Shown in pieces: positions 31,775 to 41,021 of a DNA stretch of 43,877 bases. The stretch's first letter is position 1. Each line of letters opens with the position of its first letter. Both the position numbers and the translations under genes were made by a program. This DNA comes from Caulobacteraceae bacterium (GTDB lineage Bacteria > Pseudomonadota > Alphaproteobacteria > Caulobacterales > Caulobacteraceae). The notes beneath the pieces are model-generated. The model was not told the DNA's origin. It did no database searches and saw only the letters and a program-made list of their open reading frames with translations. The stretch spans positions 7,237 to 51,113 of the forward strand of contig PLSW01000091.1 of the NCBI GenBank assembly GCA_003165275.1. The letters are read 5' to 3'.

Positions 31775-32719
31775 TCAGGCCGGCAGCCGCATTTCGAGAG
31801 GGTAGGCGACGAAGGTCTCGTAGATGGCGTGGTGGATGCGTGAACATTCGGCCACCACCAGGCTGAGCAGGGCGCCGGGGCCGACGCCCTCATCCATGTC
31901 GGCGAACTGCAGGCGCGCGCTGAGCCGGCCGGCCAGCCGCTCGGGCCCGGCGCGGCCGGCGTATTCGGCCTGGCGGGTCAGGCTGTCGAGATGCTCCTCG
32001 ATGCGGCTGGTGGAGAAGCGGATTGAGCGCGGGAACTCCTCGTCGAACAGCAGGAATTCCAGGAGATACCGCGGGCGGATCTCGGAGGTGTAGACCCTCA
32101 GGTACGGCTCCAGGGCGCAGGCCATGCGCAGGACCGACATCTGCGCCAGGTGGTCGTCGAGGGAGCGTCCGCCGGCGCGCTCGCCGAAACAGACGTCGAG
32201 GAGCCTGGCGATCAGCTGGGCGCGCTCCAGATAGACGCCGAGCATCAGGAAGCGATAGCCGGGTCCGCGACTCATCGTGGCGTCGGCGGCGCCCTTGAAC
32301 TGGTGCAGATCGGCGATGATCTCGTGCAGGAAGGCCGAGGACGACTTGGCGAAATCCTTCTCGGCCTTTGCCGCCGTTGAGCGCAGGTAGAGCAGGTTCA
32401 GCCGCTCCCAGGTCTCGGTGGTGATCTGGTCGCGGACCTGGCGGGCGTTCTCCCGGGCCCGGGCTAGGGAGGTGACCACCGAGCCGACGTCGTCCCGATC
32501 AAACACCATGGCCCGGACGGCGTCATACGGCGATCCGCCCTCCAACCGCTCGCCGGCGTCGCCCACCGCGGCCAGGGCCAGCTGGGCGACGGCGACCGCC
32601 GCCTCGTTCTGGTCGAGGGTCGCGGTCAACATCACGTCCGAGAGACGGCTCAGGTGCTCCGCCCGTTCGATGTAACGGCCGATCCAGTAGAGACTGTCGG
32701 CCACGCGGGCGAGCATCAT
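31775..32719 (-). CDS. Alpha-E domain protein (DUF403)
   Basis: A 314-residue, almost wholly alpha-helical protein of the Alpha-E family. It begins 'MLARVADSLYWIGRYIERAE', the family signature. Other conserved pieces are 'FLHEIIADLHQFKGAADATM', 'YRFLMLGVYLERAQLIARLL' and 'EEFPRSIRFSTSRIEEHLD'. Function unknown; it is nearly always encoded with a circularly permuted ATP-grasp protein and a transglutaminase. Its start overlaps the stop of the ATP-grasp gene by four bases (32716-32719). Confidence 0.92.
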   Translation of the reverse strand: MMLARVADSLYWIGRYIERAEHLSRLSDVMLTATLDQNEAAVAVAQLALAAVGDAGERLEGGSPYDAVRAMVFDRDDVGSVVTSLARARENARQVRDQITTETWERLNLLYLRSTAAKAEKDFAKSSSAFLHEIIADLHQFKGAADATMSRGPGYRFLMLGVYLERAQLIARLLDVCFGERAGGRSLDDHLAQMSVLRMACALEPYLRVYTSEIRPRYLLEFLLFDEEFPRSIRFSTSRIEEHLDSLTRQAEYAGRAGPERLAGRLSARLQFADMDEGVGPGALLSLVVAECSRIHHAIYETFVAYPLEMRLPA

Positions 32720-34242
32720 GGCTGGGCCTCATTGTCCGACAGCACCCAGGTGTCCTTCGACCCCCCGCCCTGGCTGGAGTTGACCACCAGCGACCCCCGC
32801 TTCAGCGCCACCCGCGTCAGGGCGCCAGGGGTGACCGCAATGTCCTTGCCCGAAAGCAGGAAGGGCCGCAGATCCACGTGACGCGCCTCGATGTGGCCGT
32901 CGACCAGGCAGGGCGCGGTGGAGAGCTGGATGGTCGGCTGGCCGATGTAGTTGGCGGGATTAGCCGCGACCTTTTCGGCGAACTCCGCCCGCTCCGCCGC
33001 TGTTGCGTGGGGGCCCACCAGCATGCCGTAGCCGCCGGAGGCGCCCACGGCCTTGACCACGAACTTGTCGAGATTGGCCAGCACGTGGCTGAGCTGAGCC
33101 GGCTCGCGGCACAGATAGGTCTCGACGTTGGGCAGGATGGCGTCCTGGTCGAGGTAGTAGCGGATGATCTCCGGCACATAGGCGTAGACCGCCTTGTCGT
33201 CGGCGACCCCGGTGCCCGGCGCGTTGGCGATCACCACATTGCCGGCGCGATAGGCGTTGAAGAGGCCGGCGACGCCCAGGCCGGAATCGCGCCGGAAGGT
33301 GAGGGGGTCTATGAAGTCGTCATCGACCCGTCGGTAGATCACGTCCACCCGGCGCAGCCCCACCGTGGTGCGCATGTAGATCATGTTGTCGTGGACCACG
33401 AGGTCGCGGCCCTCCACCAGGGGCGTGCCCATCAGCCGCGCCAGATAGGCGTGCTCATAGTAGGCCGAGTTGTAGACGCCGGGCGTCAGCACCACGACCT
33501 GTGGGTTCGGCCGCCAATCGGCAGCCAGGCTCTTCAGCGTAGCCAGCAGCAGGTCTGGATACCGCTCCACCGGCCTGACGCCCGCCGTGCGGAACGTGCC
33601 CGGAAAGGTGCGCTTGGCCGCGTCACGATTGGCCAGCATGTAGGAGACCCCGGAGGGGACGCGCAGATTGTCTTCCAGCACCGCGAAGGCGCCGTCCTGC
33701 CCGCGGATGAGGTCGGCGCCGCTGACGTTCACATAGCTGCCGTGCGGCACGTAGAGCCCCAGCATCTCCCGCCGATACGAGGGCGCGCCCAGCACCAGCT
33801 CGCGGGGGACCACGCCGTCGGCGAGAATCTTCCGCTCGCCGTAGATGTCCGCCAGGAAAAGGTTCAACGCCCTCAGGCGCTGGGTCAGGCCGGCGTCGAT
33901 CTTCGCCCATTCGGCGCCCGGGATGATCCGCGGAAACAGGTCGGTGGGGATGATCCGTTCGGTGGTGGTGTCGCCGCCATAGACGGTGAAGGTGATGCCC
34001 TGCATCAGGAACGACTGTTCGAGCGTCCATTGCCGGTGCGCCAGCTCCGCCCCGCTCAGGCTCGACATGCGGGCATGCAGGGCGGCGTAGTGCGGGCGAA
34101 CCTCGCCGCGCGAATCCAGCATTTCGTCGTAGGACAGGTTGGGCTTGTAGAAGGGGGGGGCGGATGCGGCGTCCGTCGAATGGATGTGTCGAACTGTCGC
34201 CACGCTGTTGGGACCCCAAGGCAATTTGTCCGATGCTTCCAC
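32716..34242 (-). CDS. Circularly permuted ATP-grasp protein (DUF404/DUF407 type)
   Basis: A 508-residue protein of the CP_ATPgrasp type 2 family, predicted to form amide or peptide bonds using ATP. Conserved segments: 'YDEMLDSRGEVRPHYAALHA', 'FLMQGITFTVYGGDTTTERI', 'VLEDNLRVPSGVSYMLANRD', 'VKAVGASGGYGMLVGPHATA' and 'HVDLRPFLLSGKDIAVTPGA', the last two carrying nucleotide- and metal-binding positions. The start is taken as GTG 34242, with weak ribosome-site support. It leads the three-gene operon, 209 bases from the divergent tamA. This family was predicted by others to take part in peptide-tag or nonribosomal peptide synthesis; the product here is unknown. Confidence 0.9.
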   Translation of the reverse strand: MEASDKLPWGPNSVATVRHIHSTDAASAPPFYKPNLSYDEMLDSRGEVRPHYAALHARMSSLSGAELAHRQWTLEQSFLMQGITFTVYGGDTTTERIIPTDLFPRIIPGAEWAKIDAGLTQRLRALNLFLADIYGERKILADGVVPRELVLGAPSYRREMLGLYVPHGSYVNVSGADLIRGQDGAFAVLEDNLRVPSGVSYMLANRDAAKRTFPGTFRTAGVRPVERYPDLLLATLKSLAADWRPNPQVVVLTPGVYNSAYYEHAYLARLMGTPLVEGRDLVVHDNMIYMRTTVGLRRVDVIYRRVDDDFIDPLTFRRDSGLGVAGLFNAYRAGNVVIANAPGTGVADDKAVYAYVPEIIRYYLDQDAILPNVETYLCREPAQLSHVLANLDKFVVKAVGASGGYGMLVGPHATAAERAEFAEKVAANPANYIGQPTIQLSTAPCLVDGHIEARHVDLRPFLLSGKDIAVTPGALTRVALKRGSLVVNSSQGGGSKDTWVLSDNEAQP

Positions 34243-34451
34243 GCTTTAACCGCCGGGCGCAAGCGCGGCCGACAGGTCGCGGCCCACACCGGTCCTCAGC
34301 GGCCGGAGATGCCGACGTGAGCACCGGGCGCCTGAAATATGGGCGCCGTCGCCGCTCGCAGGTTTCGCGGACGTGGCGCGAGTGGGCTTACGACGGTGAC
34401 AACCGGGTCCGGCCCGGCTAAATCCGACCGAGGGGGCGAAAGGACAGCCGT
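34243..34451. promoter_or_regulatory. Divergent intergenic region between the ATP-grasp operon and tamA
   Basis: 209 bases. It holds a plus-strand promoter candidate GTGACA-N17-TAAATC (34396-34424, start about 34431) in front of tamA, and a direct repeat GGGCGCC-N8-GGGCGCC (34326-34347). GGCGCC is itself a palindrome. No clear minus-strand promoter was found. Confidence 0.5.
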
Positions 34452-36269
34452 TTGGATCGACTCGGTTTGGTCGTCGTCGCCTCCGCCCTCGGCATGTTCG
34501 TGGCTAGCGCCGCTGCTGTCACGCCGGGGACCTGCGCCACACCCGCTTTCCGACACACCGACCTCCCTCGCGCCGAGGTTCGCGGCGTTGATGACAAGGC
34601 GCTGCGACTACAATTACTTGAAGCGATCGGCCAGGCGCCGGGACCGCCGGCCAGCCGCCTGGAAGCGCGCCGGCGCGCCAGCGAGGCCGCCGACAAGGCG
34701 ACGGCGGTATTGCGGTCAGAGGGCTACTACGCGTCGGCGGTCGAACCGGACATCGGCGACGGCGACGCCCCCGCCGTTTTTGTCACCATCACTCTCGGCG
34801 CCCGATTCACGCTGATGGACCCGACGATCGCGTGGGTCGGCGCGCCCCCTGATCCCGACGCCGCGGCCCGGGCGCGAAAGGCGATGGCGCTGCGGCCAGG
34901 CCTGCCGGGCCGCGCCGCCGCCGTCATCGCGGCCGAGGGGCGTATCGTCGCCAACCTGCAAAAGGGCGGCTATGCCGACGCCGTGGCCCAGTCGCGCGAG
35001 GTCGTCGTCGACTACGCCTCCAGCAGCGTAACCCCGACGTTTCACGTCGAGACCGGCGAGTTGGTGCATATGGCCGGCATCGACCGGCGCGGCCACAGCC
35101 GCACCCAGGCGGCGTGGCTGAACCGGTTGGCGCCGTGGAAACCGGGGGACGTGTACCGGCCGGAGGATGTGGCCGAGTTGGAGCGCCGGCTGCTAGAGAC
35201 CAGCGTCTTCGAGGCCGTCACCGTTTCGTTGGCGCCCGCCGCCGACGCCAGGAACGGTCGCCGACCCGTGATCGTGAGCCTAGCCGATCGCCCCCGGGGG
35301 CGACTGGAACTCGGCGCCAGCTATTCGACCACGGAAGGCGCGGGGGTCGACAGCCGCTGGCTGGTGTTCAACCGCCTGGGCCTCGGCGACACGATCACCA
35401 CCACCTTGCAATTCGCCCAGATTGACAGTCGCCTGCAGACCGAGCTCTCCCTGCCGAACTGGGGCCGACCCAATCGGGTGCTGAAGCTGACGACGGCGAT
35501 CTACCGGGACAACACTCCGGCCTACGACGAGCTGGCCGTCGGGGGCAGCGGCGACATCACCATTCGGTACGGAGCCACGTCATTCCTGGCCTATGGCGTC
35601 TCGGCGGAGACCTCCGAGACGATCGAGAAGCAGACCGCCAACTTCGTGACCCCAAGCCACAGGCGACAGCTGGAGACACTGGCGACTCTGCTCAGCTTCA
35701 CCTGGGATCGATCGAACGATCCCCTCAATGCGACGTCCGGTTGGAAGGTCACGGCCCGGGCCGATCCCACGGCCAACTTCGGCGACGGGCCGGTCGACTA
35801 TTTGAAGCTGACCACCCAGGTGACCGGCTATCTGCCCATCGGCGGTCCCGACACGGTCATCGCGGGGCGGATGAAGGTCGGCTCGATCCTCGGGGGCGAT
35901 ATCCCGCTGGTTCCCGCCCCCCAGCGCTTCTACGCCGGCGGCGGCGGGTCCGTGCGCGGCTACGCGTACCAGGCGGTGGGGCCGCGGTATTCGGACAACA
36001 CCCCGGAGGGCGGGATTTCGCTGTTCGAAAGCTCTATCGAGCTGCGACGCAAGATCATCGGCGATTGGGGCGCCGTCGCCTTCGTCGACGCCGGGGCGGT
36101 AGGCGACCGGGTCAATCCCGACTTTCGCCATCCTGACATCGGCGTCGGACTTGGTGTCCGCTACAATCTTGGCTTTGGGCCGATCCGTCTCGACATCGGA
36201 ACGCCCCTGCAGCGCCGCACCGGCGACGCGTCGGTGCAGGTCTACCTCAGCCTTGGACAGAGCTTTTGA
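34452..36269 (+). CDS. tamA: TamA outer-membrane assembly factor (Omp85 family)
   Basis: A 605-residue protein with a signal peptide (hydrophobic residues 5-22). POTRA-like repeats occupy about 40-265 ('LRSEGYYASAVEPDIGDGD', 'ANLQKGGYADAVAQSREVVV' and 'ETSVFEAVTVSL'). The C-terminal Omp85 barrel contains the conserved 'YAGGGGSVRGYAYQAVGPR' and ends in 'VQVYLSLGQSF', a terminal Phe. TamA sits in the outer membrane and works with TamB in assembling autotransporters and in lipid transport to the outer membrane. The start is a TTG at 34452 with AAAGGA 8 bases upstream. The tamB start overlaps its stop, so the two are coupled. Confidence 0.9.
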   Translation: MDRLGLVVVASALGMFVASAAAVTPGTCATPAFRHTDLPRAEVRGVDDKALRLQLLEAIGQAPGPPASRLEARRRASEAADKATAVLRSEGYYASAVEPDIGDGDAPAVFVTITLGARFTLMDPTIAWVGAPPDPDAAARARKAMALRPGLPGRAAAVIAAEGRIVANLQKGGYADAVAQSREVVVDYASSSVTPTFHVETGELVHMAGIDRRGHSRTQAAWLNRLAPWKPGDVYRPEDVAELERRLLETSVFEAVTVSLAPAADARNGRRPVIVSLADRPRGRLELGASYSTTEGAGVDSRWLVFNRLGLGDTITTTLQFAQIDSRLQTELSLPNWGRPNRVLKLTTAIYRDNTPAYDELAVGGSGDITIRYGATSFLAYGVSAETSETIEKQTANFVTPSHRRQLETLATLLSFTWDRSNDPLNATSGWKVTARADPTANFGDGPVDYLKLTTQVTGYLPIGGPDTVIAGRMKVGSILGGDIPLVPAPQRFYAGGGGSVRGYAYQAVGPRYSDNTPEGGISLFESSIELRRKIIGDWGAVAFVDAGAVGDRVNPDFRHPDIGVGLGVRYNLGFGPIRLDIGTPLQRRTGDASVQVYLSLGQSF

Positions 36270-39200
36270 CCGACGACTTCACCCATGAGGCGGCGGTTGC
36301 GGGGGAGCCGGAGCCGGTCGTCACCCGAAAGCGGGTGTTCGAGGCGGTGGTGCTGGCGATCGTGCTTTCGGTGGTCGCGATCGGCCTGGCCGGTCGGTTC
36401 GGGGTGCTGACCCCGGTCGGTCGGGCGCTCATCGCCTCGCCGCTGCAGGCGCTGTCGCTTGGCCAACTGGGCCGGCTGAAGGTCGAAGGGATCGGCGGCG
36501 ACGTCTGGCGGGATTTCACCATCCGTAGGCTGACGATCAGCGATCCAAAGGGCGTCTGGCTGGACGCCAGGGGCGTTGCGATCCGGTGGCGGGCCCTGGA
36601 GCTTTTCCAGCGGCGCGCGCACGCCGAATCCATCCGCGTTCAGACGGTCACCATCCTGCGAAGTCCGGAACTGGGGCGGCCGGGGCCGCCTGGGGTGATG
36701 CCCGCGGCGATCGTGGTCGATCACCTGGCGCTTACGCTGGTCACGGATCCCACCTTCAGCGCGGCGCCAGGCCGTTTCGCCGTTGTCGGCAATCTTGACG
36801 CCGAGCGCGACGGCGGCCTGGCCGGCGCCATCGACGCCAAGAGCCTGCTGCACGCTGGCGATGGGCTGACGAGCCGTTTCACCGTCGGCATCGGCAAGGC
36901 GGTCATGATCGAGGCCCATGCCGTCGAGAGCGGCGGCGGCGCCCTGGCCGGCTCCGCCGGACTTCCCGCCAATCAGGCCTTCCGGCTCGACCTGCACGCC
37001 ATCGGCGCGGTGTCCAAGGGCGAGGTCTATCTGCGGGCGTCGTCGGGCGCCCGGTCGATCGCCGAGGCCGACGGCGGCTGGACGGGCGCCGGCGGCTCGG
37101 CGCGCGGTCGCTTCGCCTTGGAAGCCTCGCGGCTCACCGCGGGGCTGACCCACCAATTGGGACCGGAGTTGCGATTCGTCGCGACTGGTTCCGGCCGCGG
37201 CGGGGGGCTCTATGACCTGCAGCTTCAGGCCAATTCAGACAATGCGACCCTGTCGGCGAGCGGTGTCGTCGATCCATCGGTGTGGGCCGCCCGTGAGGGC
37301 GTCTCCGTGCGCGCCCAGGTGAAGGATCTTTCGCGTCTCCTGGACGGCCCCGTCAGGGGGCGCGGCGCGTTCGACGGGCGTTGGACCGGCGTCTCCAACG
37401 CCTGGCGGCTCGCCGGCCGGGTGACCGGCCAGGATCTGCAAGGCCTGGATTACGCCCTCGCCCAGGCGAGTGGTCCGGCGAGCCTGGATTTCGCCAAACA
37501 TGAACTCAAGCTGGATACGACCCTCGACGGGGTCGGCGGCAAGGGGCAGGGGCTCGTCACCGCCCTCGCCGGCGACCGCCCCAGCGCGGGATTGCAGGCC
37601 ACCCGGCTGCGGGACGGGCGCGTCCTGATCCGTTCGCTCAAGATCAACGGGGCGGGCCTGAAGCTGCAGGGACAGGGCGAGCGTAGTCTGTTTGGCGGCC
37701 TGACCTTCAAGGGCTCTCTGCAAGCCTCGAATCTCGCCGCCGCCAAGGTGGGCGCCAAGGGCACGGCCGATGCACGGTGGTCGGCCTCGCAAGGTCGCGC
37801 GGGCGAGCCGTGGAAACTGGGCCTCGACGCGCAAGGCGCGGGCTTCGCGGTCGGTGTCGGTGAGCTCGACCGCCTGCTCGGTCCACGGCCGACGCTGCGG
37901 ATGCAGGCCGATTTCGACAAGGACGGGTTGAAGATCGACCAGGGCGACGTCGCCGGAGCCTTGGCCAAGGCGAGCGGCGCCGGGATCCTGGACAAGGACG
38001 GCGCTCTGAAGATCGCTTTCAAATGGACCGCTCAGGGCCCGGTGACCGTCGGACCCATCGAGGTGGCCGGACGCGCCGCGGGCTCCGGCGCGCTCACCGG
38101 GCCGGTGGGCGCGCCGCGGGTTGATCTCCTGGCCGATCTGGAGGCGATCGACCTGCCGGGGCTGGCGCTGAAGCCGGCGCACATGGCGCTGTCCTTCGGC
38201 CGCATCGCCGCCCCCGGCGGCGGCGCTGTCGACGGCGCGATAGAGGTCAACGGAGCAAGCACCTATGGACCCGCCCACGCCAAGGCGCTGTTCCATTTCG
38301 TCGGCGACGGAGTGGACCTGACCGATGTCGACGCCATGGGCGGCGGCGTCAGCGCCAAGGGCGAGCTGTCGCTTCGAGGCTCCAGTCCGTCGGCGGCCGA
38401 CCTGACCGTGGCCGTGGGTCCCGGCGCCTTCATCAGCCAAGGCCGGTTGGACGGGCGGATGCACATTGTCGACCAGGCTGGGGGACCAACGGGCGAACTC
38501 AGCCTGAACGGAACGAATCTGGCGTTGAACGATGCGGCGACGACCCTGACGTCCCTGCATTTCGACGCCAAGGGTCCGCTCGCCCGTTTCACCTACACGC
38601 TGGCGGCGGACGGGGTTGTGGGCGGCACGCCGCTGAAGCTGAACGGGTCGGGCGACGGCGGGCTCAAGCCGCACGGCTACCAGGCCACATTCGAAGGCGC
38701 GGGGCGGATTCGCCGCGCCGATTTCCACACCCTGCAGCCGGCCCAGTTCAGCCTGGACGGCGCCGATCAGTCCGCCAAGCTCGCCCTCGCCTTCGGTGGC
38801 GGCAGCGCGCTAGTGGAGACCCATGGGTCTGGGCAGGGCTTGAGTGGCCGGGCGGTCTTGTCCGGGGTGGACCTTTCGGCCCTGGGCGAGAACCTCGCCG
38901 GTCGGTTCAACGCCGACGTCAGCGTCAGCGGCCAGGGCGCGCGCCTGGAGGGGGTTCTGAACGCCCGCCTGCAGGGCGCCCGAAGCCGCGACGCCCCCTC
39001 CAACCTGGCCATGGACGGGATGATCCACGCGGTGCTGGCGGGCCCGAAGCTGAGTGTGGACGCCACCGGGATCGGCGCCCAACCCGGGGACCACGCCCAG
39101 CTCAGCGTGGTGCTGCCCGCCGTGGCGACGGCCGCGCCCTTCCGAATCGCCATCGACCGCACCAAGCCCGTCGACGGCCGCTTCGACGCCGATGGCGAGC

Positions 39201-40510
39201 TTCAGCCGATCTGGGACCTCTTCTTCGGCGGCGAGCGTAGCTTCGGCGGGCATCTGACCACCCAGGGGACCATTGGCGGAAACCTGAATGACCTGAAGTT
39301 CGGCGGCCATGTGACGCTGAACAACGGCCGTTTCGAGGATGCCGCCACCGGTCTGAAACTCCGCAACCTGGTCGCCGAGCTGGACATGCACGACGAGGTC
39401 CTGACGGTGGACCGGTTCAGCGCCCAGGACGCCCACAGCGGAACCCTGTCCGGAGATGGGCGGGTGAGCTTTGCAAACGGCGGTCTCAGCACCCTGACGC
39501 TCACCGCGCGGGGGTTCCAGTTGCTGGACAACGAGCAGGCCAAGGCCACTGCGTCCGGCGTGGTCACCGTGGTGGCCGGGGGGGACGGAAAGGCCAAGCT
39601 CTCGGGTGAACTGACCGTCGACCGCGCGGACATTTCCACGGAACTGGCCCAGACGCCGCCAGGGGTCACCGCCATGGACGTCGTCGAGCGCAACAAGCCG
39701 GTGTCGGAACGCGAGCTATTGCAACGGCCGATGGGGCGCGGGCCGCTGGTCAACCTCGATGTGCGGGTGCGCGCGCCGCGCAATATTTTCGTCCGCGGCC
39801 TGGGGCTCAGCGCTGAGATGTCGCTGGACGCCAGCGTCGCCGGGACCGCCGCCGCGCCGGTGTTGCAGGGCACGGCCCACGTGGTTCGCGGCGACTATGA
39901 TCTCGCCGGCAAGCGCTTCACCATCGACGATAGCGGCGTGGTCTATCTGGCCACCACCCCGGAGCGGGTGCGTCTGGACCTGAGCGCAACGCGGGACGAC
40001 CCGACCCTGACCGCGATCATCCGCATCAAGGGCACCGCGACCAAACCCCTGGTCACCCTTACCTCCACGCCGACGCTGCCCAGCGATGAAGTTCTGTCGC
40101 AGGTGCTGTTCGGTCGATCGGCGGCCCAGCTCTCCCCCGTCGAGGCGGCCCAGCTGGCGGCTTCGGTAACCAGCCTCGCCACGGGGGGCGGCTTCGACGT
40201 CATGGGGGGATTGCGGAATTTCGCGCGGCTGGATCGGCTCGCCCTCGGCGGCGGAGAGGCGCCCTCCACGGTCAACGCCGGCGGCGGCAAGTACGTCGAA
40301 ACCAACGTCACCGTCTCCGGCGGCAAGTACATCACCAAGCGGGTTTACCTGGAGCTGACCGGCGGCGGGCGGCTGGGGCCGTCGGCCCAGGTCGAGGTGC
40401 GGGCCACCAACGCCTTTTCATTCATTTCCCAACTCGGCGGGGAGGCGGGCGCCAAGCTCGAGGTGCGCTGGAAGATCGACTATGGGCGGCCCAAGGAGCC
40501 GAAGCCCTAG
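36266..40510 (+). CDS. tamB: TamB inner-membrane-anchored translocation/assembly factor
   Basis: A 1414-residue protein. One N-terminal membrane helix (about residues 25-46) anchors it in the inner membrane. The long middle consists of repetitive beta-rich AsmA/TamB-like segments expected to form a groove across the periplasm. The C-terminal TamB (DUF490) domain spans about 1080-1414, with 'GRGPLVNLDVRVRAPRNIFV', 'VRGDYDLAGKRFTIDDSGVV' and 'SDEVLSQVLFGRSAAQLSPV'. It bridges to TamA. The start is TTG 36266, overlapping the tamA stop as TTGA. The length is typical for the family. Confidence 0.93.
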   Translation: MTDDFTHEAAVAGEPEPVVTRKRVFEAVVLAIVLSVVAIGLAGRFGVLTPVGRALIASPLQALSLGQLGRLKVEGIGGDVWRDFTIRRLTISDPKGVWLDARGVAIRWRALELFQRRAHAESIRVQTVTILRSPELGRPGPPGVMPAAIVVDHLALTLVTDPTFSAAPGRFAVVGNLDAERDGGLAGAIDAKSLLHAGDGLTSRFTVGIGKAVMIEAHAVESGGGALAGSAGLPANQAFRLDLHAIGAVSKGEVYLRASSGARSIAEADGGWTGAGGSARGRFALEASRLTAGLTHQLGPELRFVATGSGRGGGLYDLQLQANSDNATLSASGVVDPSVWAAREGVSVRAQVKDLSRLLDGPVRGRGAFDGRWTGVSNAWRLAGRVTGQDLQGLDYALAQASGPASLDFAKHELKLDTTLDGVGGKGQGLVTALAGDRPSAGLQATRLRDGRVLIRSLKINGAGLKLQGQGERSLFGGLTFKGSLQASNLAAAKVGAKGTADARWSASQGRAGEPWKLGLDAQGAGFAVGVGELDRLLGPRPTLRMQADFDKDGLKIDQGDVAGALAKASGAGILDKDGALKIAFKWTAQGPVTVGPIEVAGRAAGSGALTGPVGAPRVDLLADLEAIDLPGLALKPAHMALSFGRIAAPGGGAVDGAIEVNGASTYGPAHAKALFHFVGDGVDLTDVDAMGGGVSAKGELSLRGSSPSAADLTVAVGPGAFISQGRLDGRMHIVDQAGGPTGELSLNGTNLALNDAATTLTSLHFDAKGPLARFTYTLAADGVVGGTPLKLNGSGDGGLKPHGYQATFEGAGRIRRADFHTLQPAQFSLDGADQSAKLALAFGGGSALVETHGSGQGLSGRAVLSGVDLSALGENLAGRFNADVSVSGQGARLEGVLNARLQGARSRDAPSNLAMDGMIHAVLAGPKLSVDATGIGAQPGDHAQLSVVLPAVATAAPFRIAIDRTKPVDGRFDADGELQPIWDLFFGGERSFGGHLTTQGTIGGNLNDLKFGGHVTLNNGRFEDAATGLKLRNLVAELDMHDEVLTVDRFSAQDAHSGTLSGDGRVSFANGGLSTLTLTARGFQLLDNEQAKATASGVVTVVAGGDGKAKLSGELTVDRADISTELAQTPPGVTAMDVVERNKPVSERELLQRPMGRGPLVNLDVRVRAPRNIFVRGLGLSAEMSLDASVAGTAAAPVLQGTAHVVRGDYDLAGKRFTIDDSGVVYLATTPERVRLDLSATRDDPTLTAIIRIKGTATKPLVTLTSTPTLPSDEVLSQVLFGRSAAQLSPVEAAQLAASVTSLATGGGFDVMGGLRNFARLDRLALGGGEAPSTVNAGGGKYVETNVTVSGGKYITKRVYLELTGGGRLGPSAQVEVRATNAFSFISQLGGEAGAKLEVRWKIDYGRPKEPKP

Positions 40511-40539
40511 GCCGGCGGCCCCAGTGCGGCCAAGGCCGA

Positions 40540-40869
40540 TCAGTGAGTCTGGCGCTGCCGCGGCTGATACTGGCCGTTGCGGAAGCTGTCGAACATCACC
40601 CCCGTATGGGGATGGCCGACCGGCTCGCCGCTCTCGTCCGGCAGTAGATTCTGCTCGGAGACATAGGCCACGTAAGTCCCTTCTTCGTTTTCAGCCAATA
40701 AATGGTAGAAGGGCTGATCCTTTGTAGGACGAACGTCCTCCGGGATCGACCGCCACCATTCTTCGGTGTTGTCGAATACTGGGTCGACATCAAAAACGAC
40801 GCCGCGAAAGGGGAAGACTCGGTGGCGAACGACTTGTCCGATGCCAAATTTTGCGAGGCGAGTGTGCAT
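40540..40869 (-). CDS. hspQ: Heat shock protein HspQ (hemimethylated-DNA-binding family)
   Basis: A 109-residue protein of the HspQ/YccV family. Landmarks: 'AKFGIGQVVRHRVFPFRGVV', 'FDVDPVFDNTEEWWRSIPED', 'QPFYHLLAENEEGTYVAYVS' and 'EQNLLPDESGEPVGHP'. In Escherichia coli HspQ promotes degradation of denatured DnaA and acts as a Lon adaptor or enhancer. I chose ATG 40869 because the family begins just before 'KFGIGQ'; an upstream in-frame GTG at 40887 has a partial ribosome site and remains possible. Confidence 0.88.
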   Translation of the reverse strand: MHTRLAKFGIGQVVRHRVFPFRGVVFDVDPVFDNTEEWWRSIPEDVRPTKDQPFYHLLAENEEGTYVAYVSEQNLLPDESGEPVGHPHTGVMFDSFRNGQYQPRQRQTH

Positions 40870-41021
40870 AATGTCCGTATGATACACAGCTCTTCTGACT
40901 GGAACATGAACGTACCGGGATGGCGGGGGTTCACAAGGCCGCGCCTTCCAGTGGTTGAGCGGGCTTGCTAGGGTTCGCGTGAAGAACGGCGCCGCCGGCG
41001 CCGCCAGTTTTAGGTCGGCTT

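Noticed and set aside
37235-38728. A 497-codon open frame on the minus strand
   Set aside because: It lies wholly inside tamB in antisense and shows no domain or start signals.
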